Source: Amycolatopsis taiwanensis DSM 45107 (lineage in GTDB: Bacteria > Actinomycetota > Actinomycetes > Mycobacteriales > Pseudonocardiaceae). Taken from it: 38,814 nt of DNA. This document shows, piece after piece, positions 14,646 to 23,007 of this stretch. The notes under the pieces are model-generated. The model was not told the DNA's origin, ran no database searches, and saw only the letters and a program-made list of their open reading frames with translations. The stretch spans positions 189,069-227,882 of the forward strand of contig NZ_KI912599.1 of assembly GCF_000519205.1 (NCBI RefSeq), read 5' to 3'. Position 1 is the stretch's first letter, and each line of letters begins with the position of its first letter. A program made the translations under genes and the position numbers.

Positions 14646-16349
14646 TTGTCGCTCTTCGGGCAGCTCCGTCGGCCGGCGGGAGCCACCGGCCGGTCCGGCG
14701 ACGATGGTCCGGCGGATGCCCCGGCCGAAGGTAGCTCCCCACGCGGCGTCGTCGCGGCGTGGGGAGCCACCGTGCTGGCCTGCCTGCTCGTGCTGTTCGC
14801 GCTTGTCGCTCCGAACCAGCTCGGCAATCTCACGCCCGGTGCGTTCGTGCGCATCCCCGTGGAGGGGCTGGTCGGCTTGGCCGTTTTGCTTGTCCTGCCG
14901 AGCCGGGGGAGGCGGGTCGCGGCCGTCGTGATCGGGGCGCTCCTCGGCCTGCTGACCCTGTTGAAGATCATCGACATGGGCTTCTTCGCCGCCGTTGACC
15001 GGCCGTTCGACCTGCTGTCGGACTGGAGTTTCACCGGCCCCGCGATCGACCTGCTCACCGGCTCGGCCGGCCGGGTGGGCGCGGTCGCCGCCGTGATCGG
15101 AGTGGTGGCGTTCGCTGTCGCCGTGGTGGTGTTCACGGCGTTGGCCGTGCTGCGTCTGAGCCGCATCGCGGTCAGGCACCGGACCGCGACGACTCGGACC
15201 TTGGCGGCCCTTTCCGTGATCTGGATCGCCGCTGCGGTGCTCGGTATCCAGGTGGCACCGGGCCAGCCGTTCGCCTCCGGCAGCGCTGCCGCGTACGCGT
15301 TTGACGACGTACGTCAGGTGCGCGCGGAAGTCGAGAACCAGCGGGCGTTCGCCCGAGACGTCGCAGCCGACCCGTTTCGCGGTACGCCGGGCGAGGACCG
15401 GCTGGCCGCATTGCGGGGCAAGAACGTGATTCTCGCTTTCGTCGAAAGCTATGGCCGCGTCGCGATACAGGATTCCGACATCGCCCCACAGGTCGATGCA
15501 GTACTCGACGCCGGAACCGAGCAATTGCGCGCGGCCGGTTTTGCCGCTCGCAGCGCCTTTCTGACTTCCCCGACGTTCGGTGGTGGCAGCTGGCTCGCCC
15601 ATGCGACGCTGCAATCCGGTGTGTGGGTCGACAGCCAGCGCCGCTACAACGACCTTTTCGCCACCGACCGGATGACGTTGAGTAGCGCGTTCAAGAGCGC
15701 GGGCTGGCGCACCGTCGGTGACGTGCCGTCGAACACCCAGAATTGGCCGGAAGGGAAGTTCTACGACTTCGACCGGATATACGACGCTCGCAATGTCGGA
15801 TATCAGGGCCCCAATTTCTCCTACGCGACCATGCCCGACCAGTTCACCATGGCGGCTTTTCAACGGGCCGAGTTGGCGACGCCCGGGCACGCCCCGGTGA
15901 TGGCGGAGATCGACCTTGTTTCCAGCCACTGGCCGTGGGCACCGCTTCCGCAACCGGTCGACTGGGACGCTATCGGGAACGGCTCGGTCTTCGACGGGCA
16001 GCCCGCCGCCGGAAAGGCACCCGGCGAGGTCTGGCCCGATCCCGCCAAGGTGCGTGCTGCCTATGGGGAATCGATCCAATACTCGCTGAACACCCTGATT
16101 TCCTACGTGCGGAATTACGGGGACGACGATCTCGTACTGGTTTTCCTCGGCGACCACCAGCCCAATTCGGCGGTTACCGGCGACCAGGCCGGCCGGGACG
16201 TGCCGATCACGATCGTGGCGAAGGATCCGGCCGTGCTGGACCGGGTCTCCGGCCGGGACTGGCAGGACGGACTCCGGCCCGGGCCGGCGGCTCCGGTCTG
16301 GGCGATGAGCGCCTTCCGTGACCGTTTCCTCGCCGCTTTCAGCCATTGA
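14646..16349 (+). CDS. Membrane-anchored sulfatase/alkaline phosphatase-fold protein
   Basis: A 567-residue protein with about five N-terminal membrane helices (within residues 33-200) and a large extracytoplasmic sulfatase-fold domain, the architecture of LTA synthase and related phosphotransferases. Sulfatase-fold landmarks are FVESYGR, a Gly-rich turn before SWLAHATLQSG that probably holds the nucleophile Ser/Thr, DLVSSHWPW and VFLGDHQPNS (metal-binding Asp-His). It probably acts on phosphate or sulfate esters of envelope lipids or glycans, but the substrate is unknown. The start is a TTG: AAAGGA lies 9 nt before TTG 14646, whereas TTG 14640 is only 3 nt away. Confidence 0.82.
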   Translation: MSLFGQLRRPAGATGRSGDDGPADAPAEGSSPRGVVAAWGATVLACLLVLFALVAPNQLGNLTPGAFVRIPVEGLVGLAVLLVLPSRGRRVAAVVIGALLGLLTLLKIIDMGFFAAVDRPFDLLSDWSFTGPAIDLLTGSAGRVGAVAAVIGVVAFAVAVVVFTALAVLRLSRIAVRHRTATTRTLAALSVIWIAAAVLGIQVAPGQPFASGSAAAYAFDDVRQVRAEVENQRAFARDVAADPFRGTPGEDRLAALRGKNVILAFVESYGRVAIQDSDIAPQVDAVLDAGTEQLRAAGFAARSAFLTSPTFGGGSWLAHATLQSGVWVDSQRRYNDLFATDRMTLSSAFKSAGWRTVGDVPSNTQNWPEGKFYDFDRIYDARNVGYQGPNFSYATMPDQFTMAAFQRAELATPGHAPVMAEIDLVSSHWPWAPLPQPVDWDAIGNGSVFDGQPAAGKAPGEVWPDPAKVRAAYGESIQYSLNTLISYVRNYGDDDLVLVFLGDHQPNSAVTGDQAGRDVPITIVAKDPAVLDRVSGRDWQDGLRPGPAAPVWAMSAFRDRFLAAFSH

Positions 16350-16461
16350 CGGTTCAGATCCGGTGAAGCCCCATCGGATCAGCCGGCCGTACCGAGCAGG
16401 CGCCCAGGGCAGTACTCCCTCGCTGAGCCTGAAACCATATTTCCGTATGCCTCGCGAGAGC

Positions 16462-16575
16462 GGAGGTGTTATGTGATCTATGGAAAAGAACAAGTGCTCC
16501 GATAACGAAACTGCTAGTCCACTTTTGGGTAGCTGGTGCGCTCCTGGGGAACCCGGTGGGACGCCGGAGAGGAGG
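16462..16575 (+). promoter_or_regulatory. Structured leader of the aldo/keto reductase gene
   Basis: An unusually AT-rich leader. GGAGG (16462-16466) is followed 4 nt later by ATG-TGA, a start-stop pair at 16471-16476. Further down, CTCCT (16541-16545) can pair with AGGAG (16570-16574) of the gene's own ribosome binding site, enclosing a CCGG/CCGG hairpin (16553-16556 with 16564-16567). Translational control is possible but unproven. Confidence 0.35.
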
Positions 16576-16579
16576 AACC

Positions 16580-17533
16580 ATGCAGAAGGCACAACTTCGC
16601 ACCAGCTCCCTGGGCGGCACCGGCATGGAGATCAGCCGGGTCGGCTTCGGCGCGTGGGCGATCGGCGGCGGTGGCTGGCAGTTCGGCTGGGGGCCGCAGG
16701 AGGACGAAGAGTCGGTCGCTGCGATCCACCGGGCACTGGAGCTCGGGGTCAACTGGATCGACACGGCCGCCGCCTACGGCTTCGGCCACTCGGAGCAGGT
16801 TGTCAGCCACGCACTGCAGGGCCTCACGCAGCGGCCCTACGTGTTCACGAAGTGCTCGCTGCTCGACGACGGCACCGGGCGCGTCCGCAACAGTCTCAAA
16901 CGCGACTCGATCCTGCGCGAAGCCGAAGCAAGCCTGGAAAGGCTCGGTCTCGACGCGATCGATCTCTACCAGATCCACTGGCCGATCCCCGAAGAGGACA
17001 TCGAGGAGGGTTGGACGGCCATGGCCGAGCTGAAGGAACAGGGCTTGGCGCGGCACATCGGCGTGTCCAACTTCGACGCCACCCAGCTGCGCCGCATCTC
17101 ACCCATCGCACCGGTCGAGACGATCCAGCCGCTGTACTCGCTGATCGACCGGGAGGCCGAGACGGAGGTCCTCCCGTTCGCCGAGCGGGACGGCATCGGC
17201 GTGATCGTCTACTCGCCCATGGGGTCCGGGCTGCTGACCGGCGCGATCACCCGCGAGCGGATCGCGGCGATGCCCGACAACGACTGGCGCAAGACCGACT
17301 CGCGGTTCACCGAGCCGCAGTTGTCCCAGCATCTCGCGCTGGCCGACCGCTTGCGGTCGGTCGCCGATCGCCACGGCACGAGCCCTGGCGCGGTCGCGGT
17401 GGCGTGGACGCTGCGGAATCCGGCCGTGACCGGCGCGATCACCGGATTCCGCCGGCCGGACCAGGTGGACGGGATCGTGGCCGCGACGGGTCTCGAACTC
17501 ACCGAGCCGGACCTGGCCGAAATCGAAGGGTGA
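16580..17533 (+). CDS. Aldo/keto reductase
   Basis: A 317-residue NADPH-dependent aldo/keto reductase barrel. The catalytic tetrad is D61 and Y66 (WIDTAAAYGFGHSE), K91 (VFTKCS) and H133 (LYQIHWP). The cofactor segment IGVSNFDATQLRR and late SPMGSGLLTG and TGAITGFRRPDQV match the AKR families for aldehydes and sugars. The ATG has GGAGG 4 nt upstream; an in-frame GTG at 16466 would add 38 residues with no homology signal and is not preferred. It is monocistronic by context, followed by repeat array E. The physiological substrate is unknown. Confidence 0.94.
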   Translation: MQKAQLRTSSLGGTGMEISRVGFGAWAIGGGGWQFGWGPQEDEESVAAIHRALELGVNWIDTAAAYGFGHSEQVVSHALQGLTQRPYVFTKCSLLDDGTGRVRNSLKRDSILREAEASLERLGLDAIDLYQIHWPIPEEDIEEGWTAMAELKEQGLARHIGVSNFDATQLRRISPIAPVETIQPLYSLIDREAETEVLPFAERDGIGVIVYSPMGSGLLTGAITRERIAAMPDNDWRKTDSRFTEPQLSQHLALADRLRSVADRHGTSPGAVAVAWTLRNPAVTGAITGFRRPDQVDGIVAATGLELTEPDLAEIEG

Positions 17534-17665
17534 CGACGGTGTGCCCGGCCGAGGATGGCGTGACCACGCCATGACCACGGAAGGCACCCCACCGCAGGCG
17601 GTCACACGACGGCGACGGCAGCGCTCCCGGTGAGGACGGAGCCGCGCAGGCGTCCGGCGTCCCCA

Positions 17666-17808
17666 AGCCAGAACTCGGGTGCCTGGAGCGGGAACTCGGG
17701 TGCCTGGACCGGGAACTCGGGTGCCTGAGCCGGGGACTCGGGTGCCTGGACCGGGGACTCGGGTGCAGGGAATGGGGGACGCGCGTGCCGGGAATGGGGG
17801 ACACGCGG
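17666..17808. repeat. 21-bp repeat array E
   Basis: The 375-bp gap between the reductase and the small membrane protein holds about seven units in the G-rich orientation, GTGCCTGGACCGGGAACTCG type, with an exact 21-bp period for the central units and degenerate ends. The rest of the gap shows no gene on either strand. Confidence 0.85.
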
Positions 17809-17908
17809 CTGGGCCGGGGCATGGCGCATTTGGCGGATGCGGCGTGCCGCGGTGAAGCGCAGACTGGGATTCGACGAGAAAGTCATCGGCGAATCGGGGT
17901 GAGTTGCC

Positions 17909-18430
17909 ATGACTACCGCGGGTGGTCACCCATCACACAGCGCAATACCCTTCCGTCGAGCCCGGATCCCGGTCAGCCGGGGCCTGCTCAGCGGCGGGCT
18001 GCTGATGCTCCTCGGAATCTGGGGCGGGCTGGTCCCCTTCGTGGGGCCGAAATTCGGCTACGCCTACACCCCCGACACGGGCTGGACGTGGACGTGGGGA
18101 CGGTTCTGGCTGGAGGTGATCCCGGCCATCGCCGTGGTCCTCGGTGGGCTCGGGCTGGCCCGCGCGAGGACTCACACGACGGGTATGGTGTCGGGCTGGC
18201 TGGCGTCGGTCGGGGGTGCGTGGTTCATCCTCGGACCGGTTTTGTCCACTTTGTGGACCGGCGGTCCGTCGGCTGCGGGAGATCCGGTGAGCGCCACCAC
18301 GGCGGGCCGCGTCCTGCAGGAGATCGGTTTCTTCTCCGGGCTGGGCGTGGTGGTCCTCTTCCTCGGCGCGGTCGCGCTCGGCCGGTTCGCCGTGGCCGCA
18401 CAGCCCAAGCCACGCGAACCGCGGGCATAG
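17909..18430 (+). CDS. Four-helix integral membrane protein, function unknown
   Basis: A 173-residue protein with four hydrophobic segments at about 25-45, 68-84, 93-111 and 137-160, an extracytoplasmic loop rich in aromatic residues (YTPDTGWTWTWGRFW) between the first two, and a short basic tail. It looks like the small actinobacterial membrane proteins of unknown role. The ATG follows GGGGTGAG. It is convergent with the next gene, 24 bp from it. I do not recognise a family or substrate. Confidence 0.8.
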   Translation: MTTAGGHPSHSAIPFRRARIPVSRGLLSGGLLMLLGIWGGLVPFVGPKFGYAYTPDTGWTWTWGRFWLEVIPAIAVVLGGLGLARARTHTTGMVSGWLASVGGAWFILGPVLSTLWTGGPSAAGDPVSATTAGRVLQEIGFFSGLGVVVLFLGAVALGRFAVAAQPKPREPRA

Positions 18431-18454
18431 CGCCGGCGACCGACTGCCCGCTTG

Positions 18455-19069
18455 TCACCTGTCCGCGGCCGCCCGCAGGTCGTCCACTCCGCGACCGAGG
18501 AGGTCTTCGCCGCCGGCCAGACGGTCCGCGGTGAGGTGGTAGGCGCGGATGGCGTCGGTGAGCGCCGCGATCACGACGTCGTCCCCCGCGGTGCGCAGCC
18601 TCGGCACCATGACGGGTACGCGCACGCGATCGGTGGTGCGGAACCACAGGTCCGTCGCGCGTAACCAGGCACGGCGCCAGCGGCCGCCGGTCTGCCAGCC
18701 GACCGCCCGGTGACGGGCACGGTTGGCGGCCCAGCGGTAGTCGGGATCGTCGGGGTGCGCGGCCAGGCCATGCCGGGCCAGCACGGCGACGATCGCCGCG
18801 GTGATCAGGGGGTGACGGCGGTTCGCGCCGACCACGTCCGGGATCCAGCGCACCAGTTGCTGCCGGGACTCGTCGTGGACCAGGTCGTTGACGGTGCGGG
18901 CGAGTTCGGCCAGCATCGGATGGGTGCAGTTCGGGTGATCGCTCCATGGTTCCCCGGCCAGCACCGAGGCGATTTCCATGAAACAGCCGCCCAGTTCGGG
19001 CAGCACATGATGGCCCCGGCTCAGCATCGGGATGCCTTCGGGGAACGCGATCGGCTTGTCATTACTCAC
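18455..19069 (-). CDS. Conserved hypothetical protein
   Basis: A 204-residue soluble protein starting SNDKPIAFPEGIPMLSRGHH after the GTG, with LGGCFMEIASVLAGEPWSDH followed by NCTHPMLAELARTVND. The N-terminal part resembles actinobacterial hypothetical proteins found near regulators; Cys and His residues in GGCFM and DHPNCTHP are notable but no known metal site is evident. The rest is helical and Arg-rich. The GTG start has a GGGGTGA ribosome site about 7 nt upstream. Function unknown. Confidence 0.78.
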   Translation of the reverse strand: MSNDKPIAFPEGIPMLSRGHHVLPELGGCFMEIASVLAGEPWSDHPNCTHPMLAELARTVNDLVHDESRQQLVRWIPDVVGANRRHPLITAAIVAVLARHGLAAHPDDPDYRWAANRARHRAVGWQTGGRWRRAWLRATDLWFRTTDRVRVPVMVPRLRTAGDDVVIAALTDAIRAYHLTADRLAGGEDLLGRGVDDLRAAADR

Positions 19070-19230
19070 TACGGTTCACCCCTTCCCGCGTCAGCGGACA
19101 CAGAAACTCTGTGGGGTTGACAACCAGTTGGGCTGCCCTGCCCGATTGTGGGTGGGCTTCGTCACCGTTGCTGATCAGTGTCCCGGCTGTCCGAGTCGGA
19201 CGCAAGAGGAAGAGCCGGTGAGCCGGTTGG

Positions 19231-19578
19231 TTATGGGTGGTCGGGCGGGAGCATGCCGGCGACCCGGTCGTCGAGTTCGCGCTGGACGTAGGGGCATTCG
19301 ACAGCGGGGTGTTCGGCTTGGCAGCGCAGGGCGTTGCTGAGGTAGTCGTGGGCTTCCCGCAGGCGGGCGAGGTCGGCCTCGATGGCAGTGAGACGGTCGG
19401 CGACGATGTCCTGCCATCGGTGCGGTGACGGGCTAGTCGCGCGTCCCATCAGGGCGGCGATCTCGTCGAGTCGGAGTCCGCCGTCGCGGCACATCAGGAT
19501 GAACGCCAGATCGCGCAGGTCGCTGTTCCGGTAGGAGCGCTGGCCGGCTCGGTCGCGGAGCGGGGTCGGCAGTCGGTG
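19231..19578 (-). pseudogene. MerR-family regulator, N-terminally truncated
   Basis: The frame reads LPTPLRDRAGQRSYRNSDLR then LAFILMCRDGGLRLDEIAAL, the wing and second half of a MerR DNA-binding domain. It continues into the dimerisation helix (RLTAIEADLARLREAHDYL) and a tail with two Cys and a His (RCQAEHPAVECPY). The N-terminal helix-turn-helix (about 27 residues) is missing: an in-frame TAG lies directly upstream and only 8 nt separate this from the permease stop. A product starting at the internal ATG (19494) would lack the DNA-binding helices. It is probably a deletion remnant. Confidence 0.75.
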
Positions 19579-19589
19579 CTAAAAGGCCC

Positions 19590-20399
19590 TTATGCGTCAC
19601 GCTTCGTGAAGACGGTGATGGCGACGGTCAGCATCGCCGCGACCCACGCGCCCATGATGACCGCGCCGTGAATGGGGCTCGGGGTGGGGACGGTCTGATA
19701 GAGGAGTGAGCCGGCTCGGTCGGGAAGGTAAGCGGCCACGGGTGTGATTGTCGCCAGGAACGGGGAAAGGACGAGTACCAGCGTCAGCATCATCACGAGC
19801 GTGGTGACGAGGCTGCGGACCAGGATGTCGACGGAGTTGGCGAAGAGCCCGATCAGCACGAGGTACGCGGTCGCTCCGAGCATCGTGCCGAGGTTCCGTG
19901 CCGTGAAGAAGTCGCTCACCCGCGCGCCGTGCTCGCTCAAGGTTGTCTGCGTGCTGGTTACCAGCGCAGCAACGGTAATCAGCGCGGTGAGCGTCGCGCC
20001 CGCCAGATATGCGACGGTTTTCCCGGCGATGAGCGATATCCGGTTCGGAATGCTGACGAGCGTGGTTCGGATCTGATTTCCACCGTACTCGCTGGCCATT
20101 GCGAAAATGCCGAGCAGGATGAAGCCGATCTGCCCGTACAGGATCGCTTGAAGGCCCGTGTCGAGCACGGCCGAGGCGGCGAGGTGAGGCGGCACGGCCG
20201 GTTGGCGGAGCGCGCTGGCAGCGAACACGGCGGCCAGTGCGGCCGTGCCGAGGACCGTCGTCGTAATCGTGATGGGCACGGCGGGAAGGGTTCGCAGTTT
20301 GGTCAGTTCGGCGACCGTGACGTTGCGCAGGGTTTTGTTCAGGAATCGGCGAAGTCGAGGCCGAGGAGGATGCGCAGGGTCGACGACTTGCTCAACCAT
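19590..20399 (-). CDS. ABC-2 type transporter permease (decayed locus)
   Basis: A 269-residue open frame encoding an ABC-2-type permease with about six membrane helices and the hallmark EYGGNQIRTTLVSIPNR. Natural sequence begins near LRNVTVAELTKLRTL. The 20-odd residues before it (from the only ATG available, at 20399) are an out-of-frame reading of an ABC ATPase remnant, so the original start seems lost and expression is uncertain. The ATPase partner is destroyed immediately upstream and a truncated MerR gene lies immediately downstream, so the transporter is unlikely to work unless an ATPase is supplied elsewhere. Confidence 0.8.
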   Translation of the reverse strand: MVEQVVDPAHPPRPRLRRFLNKTLRNVTVAELTKLRTLPAVPITITTTVLGTAALAAVFAASALRQPAVPPHLAASAVLDTGLQAILYGQIGFILLGIFAMASEYGGNQIRTTLVSIPNRISLIAGKTVAYLAGATLTALITVAALVTSTQTTLSEHGARVSDFFTARNLGTMLGATAYLVLIGLFANSVDILVRSLVTTLVMMLTLVLVLSPFLATITPVAAYLPDRAGSLLYQTVPTPSPIHGAVIMGAWVAAMLTVAITVFTKRDA

Positions 20400-20407
20400 G
20401 GCCCGAC
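20339..20407 (-). pseudogene. ABC transporter ATPase remnant (Walker A region)
   Basis: In the minus frame ending at the TGA at 20339-20341 the sequence reads VGPWLSKSSTLRILLGLDFADS. This resembles the ATPase P-loop segment GPNGAGKSTTLRILLGLD with a damaged P-loop. Upstream coding is replaced by repeat array F, and downstream the sequence jumps into the permease N-terminus, so only about 22 codons of the ATPase survive. Confidence 0.7.
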
Positions 20408-20440
20408 CCCACGGTTCCCGTCCGTGCCGCCCGCCCCGGA

Positions 20441-20560
20441 CGCGCGTGTCCCCGCCTCAGGCGCCCGAGTTCCCGCTTCAGGCGCCCGAGTTCCCGCTTC
20501 AGGCACCCGTGTCCCCGCTTCAGGCGTCCGAGTTCCCGGTTGAGGCAGTCGAGTTCCGAC
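20441..20560. repeat. 21-bp repeat array F
   Basis: About six units in the C-rich orientation (CGAGTTCCCGCTTCAGGCGC type, 21-bp period) between the ATPase remnant and the divergent 2H gene. The array stands where the 5' end of the ATPase gene should be. Confidence 0.85.
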
Positions 20561-20616
20561 TTGGTGCCGGTACGGACGGCGGCCGATGTGCACCTTCGCG
20601 CGCCGCGCCTTAGCTG

Positions 20617-20684
20617 GTCCACAGTGGACGGATCGGGCCGCACTGCGCAGGCGAAGTGCGACGAACCGCGCCGGAGGCTACCGT
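20617..20684 (+). promoter_or_regulatory. Palindrome and -10 candidate before the 2H phosphoesterase gene
   Basis: GTCCACAGTGGAC (20617-20629) is a perfect 13-nt palindrome with a single central base. TACCGT (20679-20684, TANNNT type) stands 6 nt before the ATG, suggesting a leaderless transcript; GGAGG at 20672 is too far from the ATG to serve well. Confidence 0.35.
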
Positions 20685-20690
20685 CGTCGC

Positions 20691-21215
20691 ATGGCACTCG
20701 CGGTGTGTCTGCTGTTCGACGGGCGGACTGACCGCGCCTTGCGGCTGCTGTGGGATCGGATTGAAGAGCGCGGCGTGCCAACGTTGCGGTCACACACGCA
20801 CGGCATGCACCACCCCCACCTGTCACTGGTCGTTCTCCTGGAGTGGCAGCTCGACAAAGTACGCGCTGCCGTCGAGGCGCTTCCCGACAACGGCCCGTTC
20901 GAGATTTACTTCGACGCACTCGGCCTCTTCCGGCGTGGCCGGGTCTCGTTGATCCCGGCGGCGCCGGCCGACCTGGTCGCGCGCCAGCAGGTTGTGGTCC
21001 GGGCCCTCCGAAGCACCGGTGCCGTCGTGCACAAGCATTACGACATCGGCCGGTGGCTGCCGCACTGTGCACTGGTGCCGAGAGCGCCGCTGCGGGAGTT
21101 GTCCACCGTCGCTGCGCTCGCCTACGACGTCTTGCCGCTCCTGGCCCGGGTCCGCCGGCTCGTGCTGATCAACAGCTCCACCGGAGAACGCTGGCCGTTG
21201 AGCAATCTGCCGTGA
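20691..21215 (+). CDS. 2'-5' RNA ligase / 2H phosphoesterase superfamily protein
   Basis: A 174-residue protein with the two spaced motifs of the 2H superfamily: HLSL (H43) and HCAL (H125), the second with Ala in place of the usual Ser/Thr. These enzymes open or form 2',5' or cyclic phosphodiester bonds in RNA or nucleotides. Length and layout match the family. The ATG was chosen over the longer frame because sequence before it is promoter-like (a TACCGT box 6 nt upstream). It is divergent from the decayed ABC locus. The substrate is unknown. Confidence 0.85.
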   Translation: MALAVCLLFDGRTDRALRLLWDRIEERGVPTLRSHTHGMHHPHLSLVVLLEWQLDKVRAAVEALPDNGPFEIYFDALGLFRRGRVSLIPAAPADLVARQQVVVRALRSTGAVVHKHYDIGRWLPHCALVPRAPLRELSTVAALAYDVLPLLARVRRLVLINSSTGERWPLSNLP

Positions 21216-21400
21216 ACTCCAGGTTGCGGGCGTACGGCCCGAAGTAGGTCGACGACATTCCGTGACAAACCGCGGGGCGGCCGCTGCGAGGCGATGAGCC
21301 GGAGGTTTGTGGCGGGGGAGAGGCGGGTATCGGCTCTGCAACTCGACATCCGGTCGAGCTTGCGTCCCTTCGCGTGGCCGGCCCGGCTTTTGGAGGAATG

Positions 21401-21895
21401 ATGAACGATCCCGGGTTCGCTCCCGTCCCAGGCGACATGTCCCCAGGCGGCACGTCCGTGTCTCAGGCGCAGCACCGGCTGGCGAGCTTCGACAGCTATA
21501 CCGGCGCCCAGCACCTGGTGGACCGCATGTCGGACGACGGCTTTCCGGTCGAACACATCCGCATCGTCGGCGACGGCATCCAGACGGTGGAACAGGTCAC
21601 GGGCCGGCTGACCCGAGGCAAGGCCGCGCTGATGGGCGCGGGGACCGGCGCCTGGGTCGGTCTGTTCATCGGTCTGCTGTTCGGGGTGTTCGCCGTCGGC
21701 CCCGGCTGGCTGGCCGTGCTGCTGATCAGCCTGGCTATCGGGGCCTTCTGGGGCGCCGTTTTCGGGTTCTTCGCGCACTGGAGTACTCGCGGGCAACGAG
21801 ACTTCTCCAGCGTCATGGCCCTGCGGGCGCGGCGTTACGACGTTTACGTCGACGCTTCTCACGCATCCGAGGCAGCGCGTTACCAGGTGGCCTAA
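21401..21895 (+). CDS. General stress protein 17M-like (YflT) membrane protein
   Basis: A 164-residue protein with an N-terminal alpha/beta domain of the YflT/general stress protein 17M type (LASFDSYTGAQHLVDRMSDD then GFPVEHIRIVGDG), a Gly-rich hydrophobic hairpin (about 76-126, two helices), and a C-terminal strand RRYDVYVDASHASEAARY. The family is stress-induced in Gram-positive bacteria; its biochemical role is unclear. GGAGG sits 4 nt before ATG 21401 (an adjacent ATG at 21398 is too close to it). Monocistronic by context. Confidence 0.85.
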   Translation: MNDPGFAPVPGDMSPGGTSVSQAQHRLASFDSYTGAQHLVDRMSDDGFPVEHIRIVGDGIQTVEQVTGRLTRGKAALMGAGTGAWVGLFIGLLFGVFAVGPGWLAVLLISLAIGAFWGAVFGFFAHWSTRGQRDFSSVMALRARRYDVYVDASHASEAARYQVA

Positions 21896-22034
21896 ACCGT
21901 GCACCAGTGGCCCGTTCATGCCGATTTTCGGGAGTAACGGGTCACTCATGCATGGTGATCGGCGCTTGAAGCCCGGGGTCACGTAGAGTTCAGCGGCGAG
22001 AGCCGAACGTCACATCGGCGGAAGGAGACCTGGC

Positions 22035-22889
22035 GTGTCCCTCGATGGAGCCGGTATGGCGTTCGCGGCGACCCAGGCGGTGGGCAGGCTCGACGTCGTG
22101 GCGCTGGTCGATGCTTCGGGGCCGTTCTTCCGCCCCCGGAACGAGGTCCTGCTCGGCGCGACTGATGACGACTGGGAGCAGGCACAGCGTATCGACCCGG
22201 GGGCGTTCGGCGCCGACGGCGAATGGCGCCTGGACTTCCGTTGCTTCGCGATCCGCCGCCCGGACGGGCGGGTAGCGCTGATCGACGCCGGGGTAGGGCC
22301 GGAAGGCAGTCCCGCGTCCAGTTGGGCACCGGTCCCGGGGCACCTGCCGGAGCGGCTCGCCTCGATCGGGATACGCACCGAGGACGTGGATCTGGTCGTG
22401 CTCACCCACCTGCATGGCGACCACCTCGGCTGGTCCGTGTCCCCGGACAGCGTGCCCACGTTCCCCAACGCCCGGTACGCGCTTCAGCGGACCGAGATCG
22501 CGGCGCTGGAGGAGAACAACGATCAGGTCGTCCTGCCCCGGGTGGTCGACCCGTTGCGCCAGAACGGTCAACTGGACGTGCTGGACGGCAGGGTGTGCCT
22601 GTTCAGGCAAGCGGCAGGCCGGATCGCCGCGGTACCGACCCCGGGCCACACGCCGGGCCATCAATCGGTGCTCGTCGAAGCCGGGCGCGACCGAATCGCC
22701 ATCACCGGAGACGTTCTGGTCCACGCGGTACAACTGGCCAACCCGGAGGTCGCCTACCTCTACGAGCAGGACCAGGAGACCGCGCGCCGAACCCGGCGTG
22801 CGTTGCTGACCAACGCGAGCCGCACGCACACAATTCTCGCGACGGCCCATCTGAACAGGCCGTTCGTCCCGAGCGACGAGGCGACGTGA
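22035..22889 (+). CDS. Metallo-beta-lactamase-fold hydrolase (lactonase-like)
   Basis: A 284-residue MBL-fold protein. The metal site is visible: H125, H127, D129, H130 in THLHGDHLGW, then the His in PTPGHTPGHQ and the Asp in ITGDVLVH. The family includes N-acyl homoserine lactonases and other esterases; the N-terminal ALVDASGPFFRPR segment is typical of the actinobacterial MBL hydrolases of unknown substrate. The GTG start has GAAGGAG upstream. A possible terminator lies about 100 bp after the stop. Confidence 0.92.
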   Translation: MSLDGAGMAFAATQAVGRLDVVALVDASGPFFRPRNEVLLGATDDDWEQAQRIDPGAFGADGEWRLDFRCFAIRRPDGRVALIDAGVGPEGSPASSWAPVPGHLPERLASIGIRTEDVDLVVLTHLHGDHLGWSVSPDSVPTFPNARYALQRTEIAALEENNDQVVLPRVVDPLRQNGQLDVLDGRVCLFRQAAGRIAAVPTPGHTPGHQSVLVEAGRDRIAITGDVLVHAVQLANPEVAYLYEQDQETARRTRRALLTNASRTHTILATAHLNRPFVPSDEAT

Positions 22890-22986
22890 TTGGTTCCGGC
22901 GGAAATTGCCGCCCCGGGAACGGGCAGAACAATTGTCCGGACGGCGACGGCGTGCCGAGGACTTGACGTCTTCGATAACCTTTGTT

Positions 22987-23007
22987 CTGCTGCCAACAGC
23001 AGCTTTT
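22987..23007 (+). terminator. Candidate intrinsic terminator after the MBL gene
   Basis: CTGCTG-CCAA-CAGCAG followed by CTTTT: a 6-bp stem, a 4-nt loop and a short T-run. The rest of the 308-bp gap 22890-23197 shows no gene; it holds CGGTG/CACCG arms near 23093-23111 that may be an operator for the conservon. Confidence 0.55.

Noticed and set aside
16466..16579. N-terminal 38-residue extension of the aldo/keto reductase from GTG 16466
   Set aside because: The ATG at 16580 has an ideal ribosome site and begins at the family's usual N-terminus.
16480..16590. A peptide starting MEKNKCSDNETASPLLGSW as a RiPP precursor
   Set aside because: It has no maturation genes nearby, and its frame simply continues through the aldo/keto reductase gene as a shadow.
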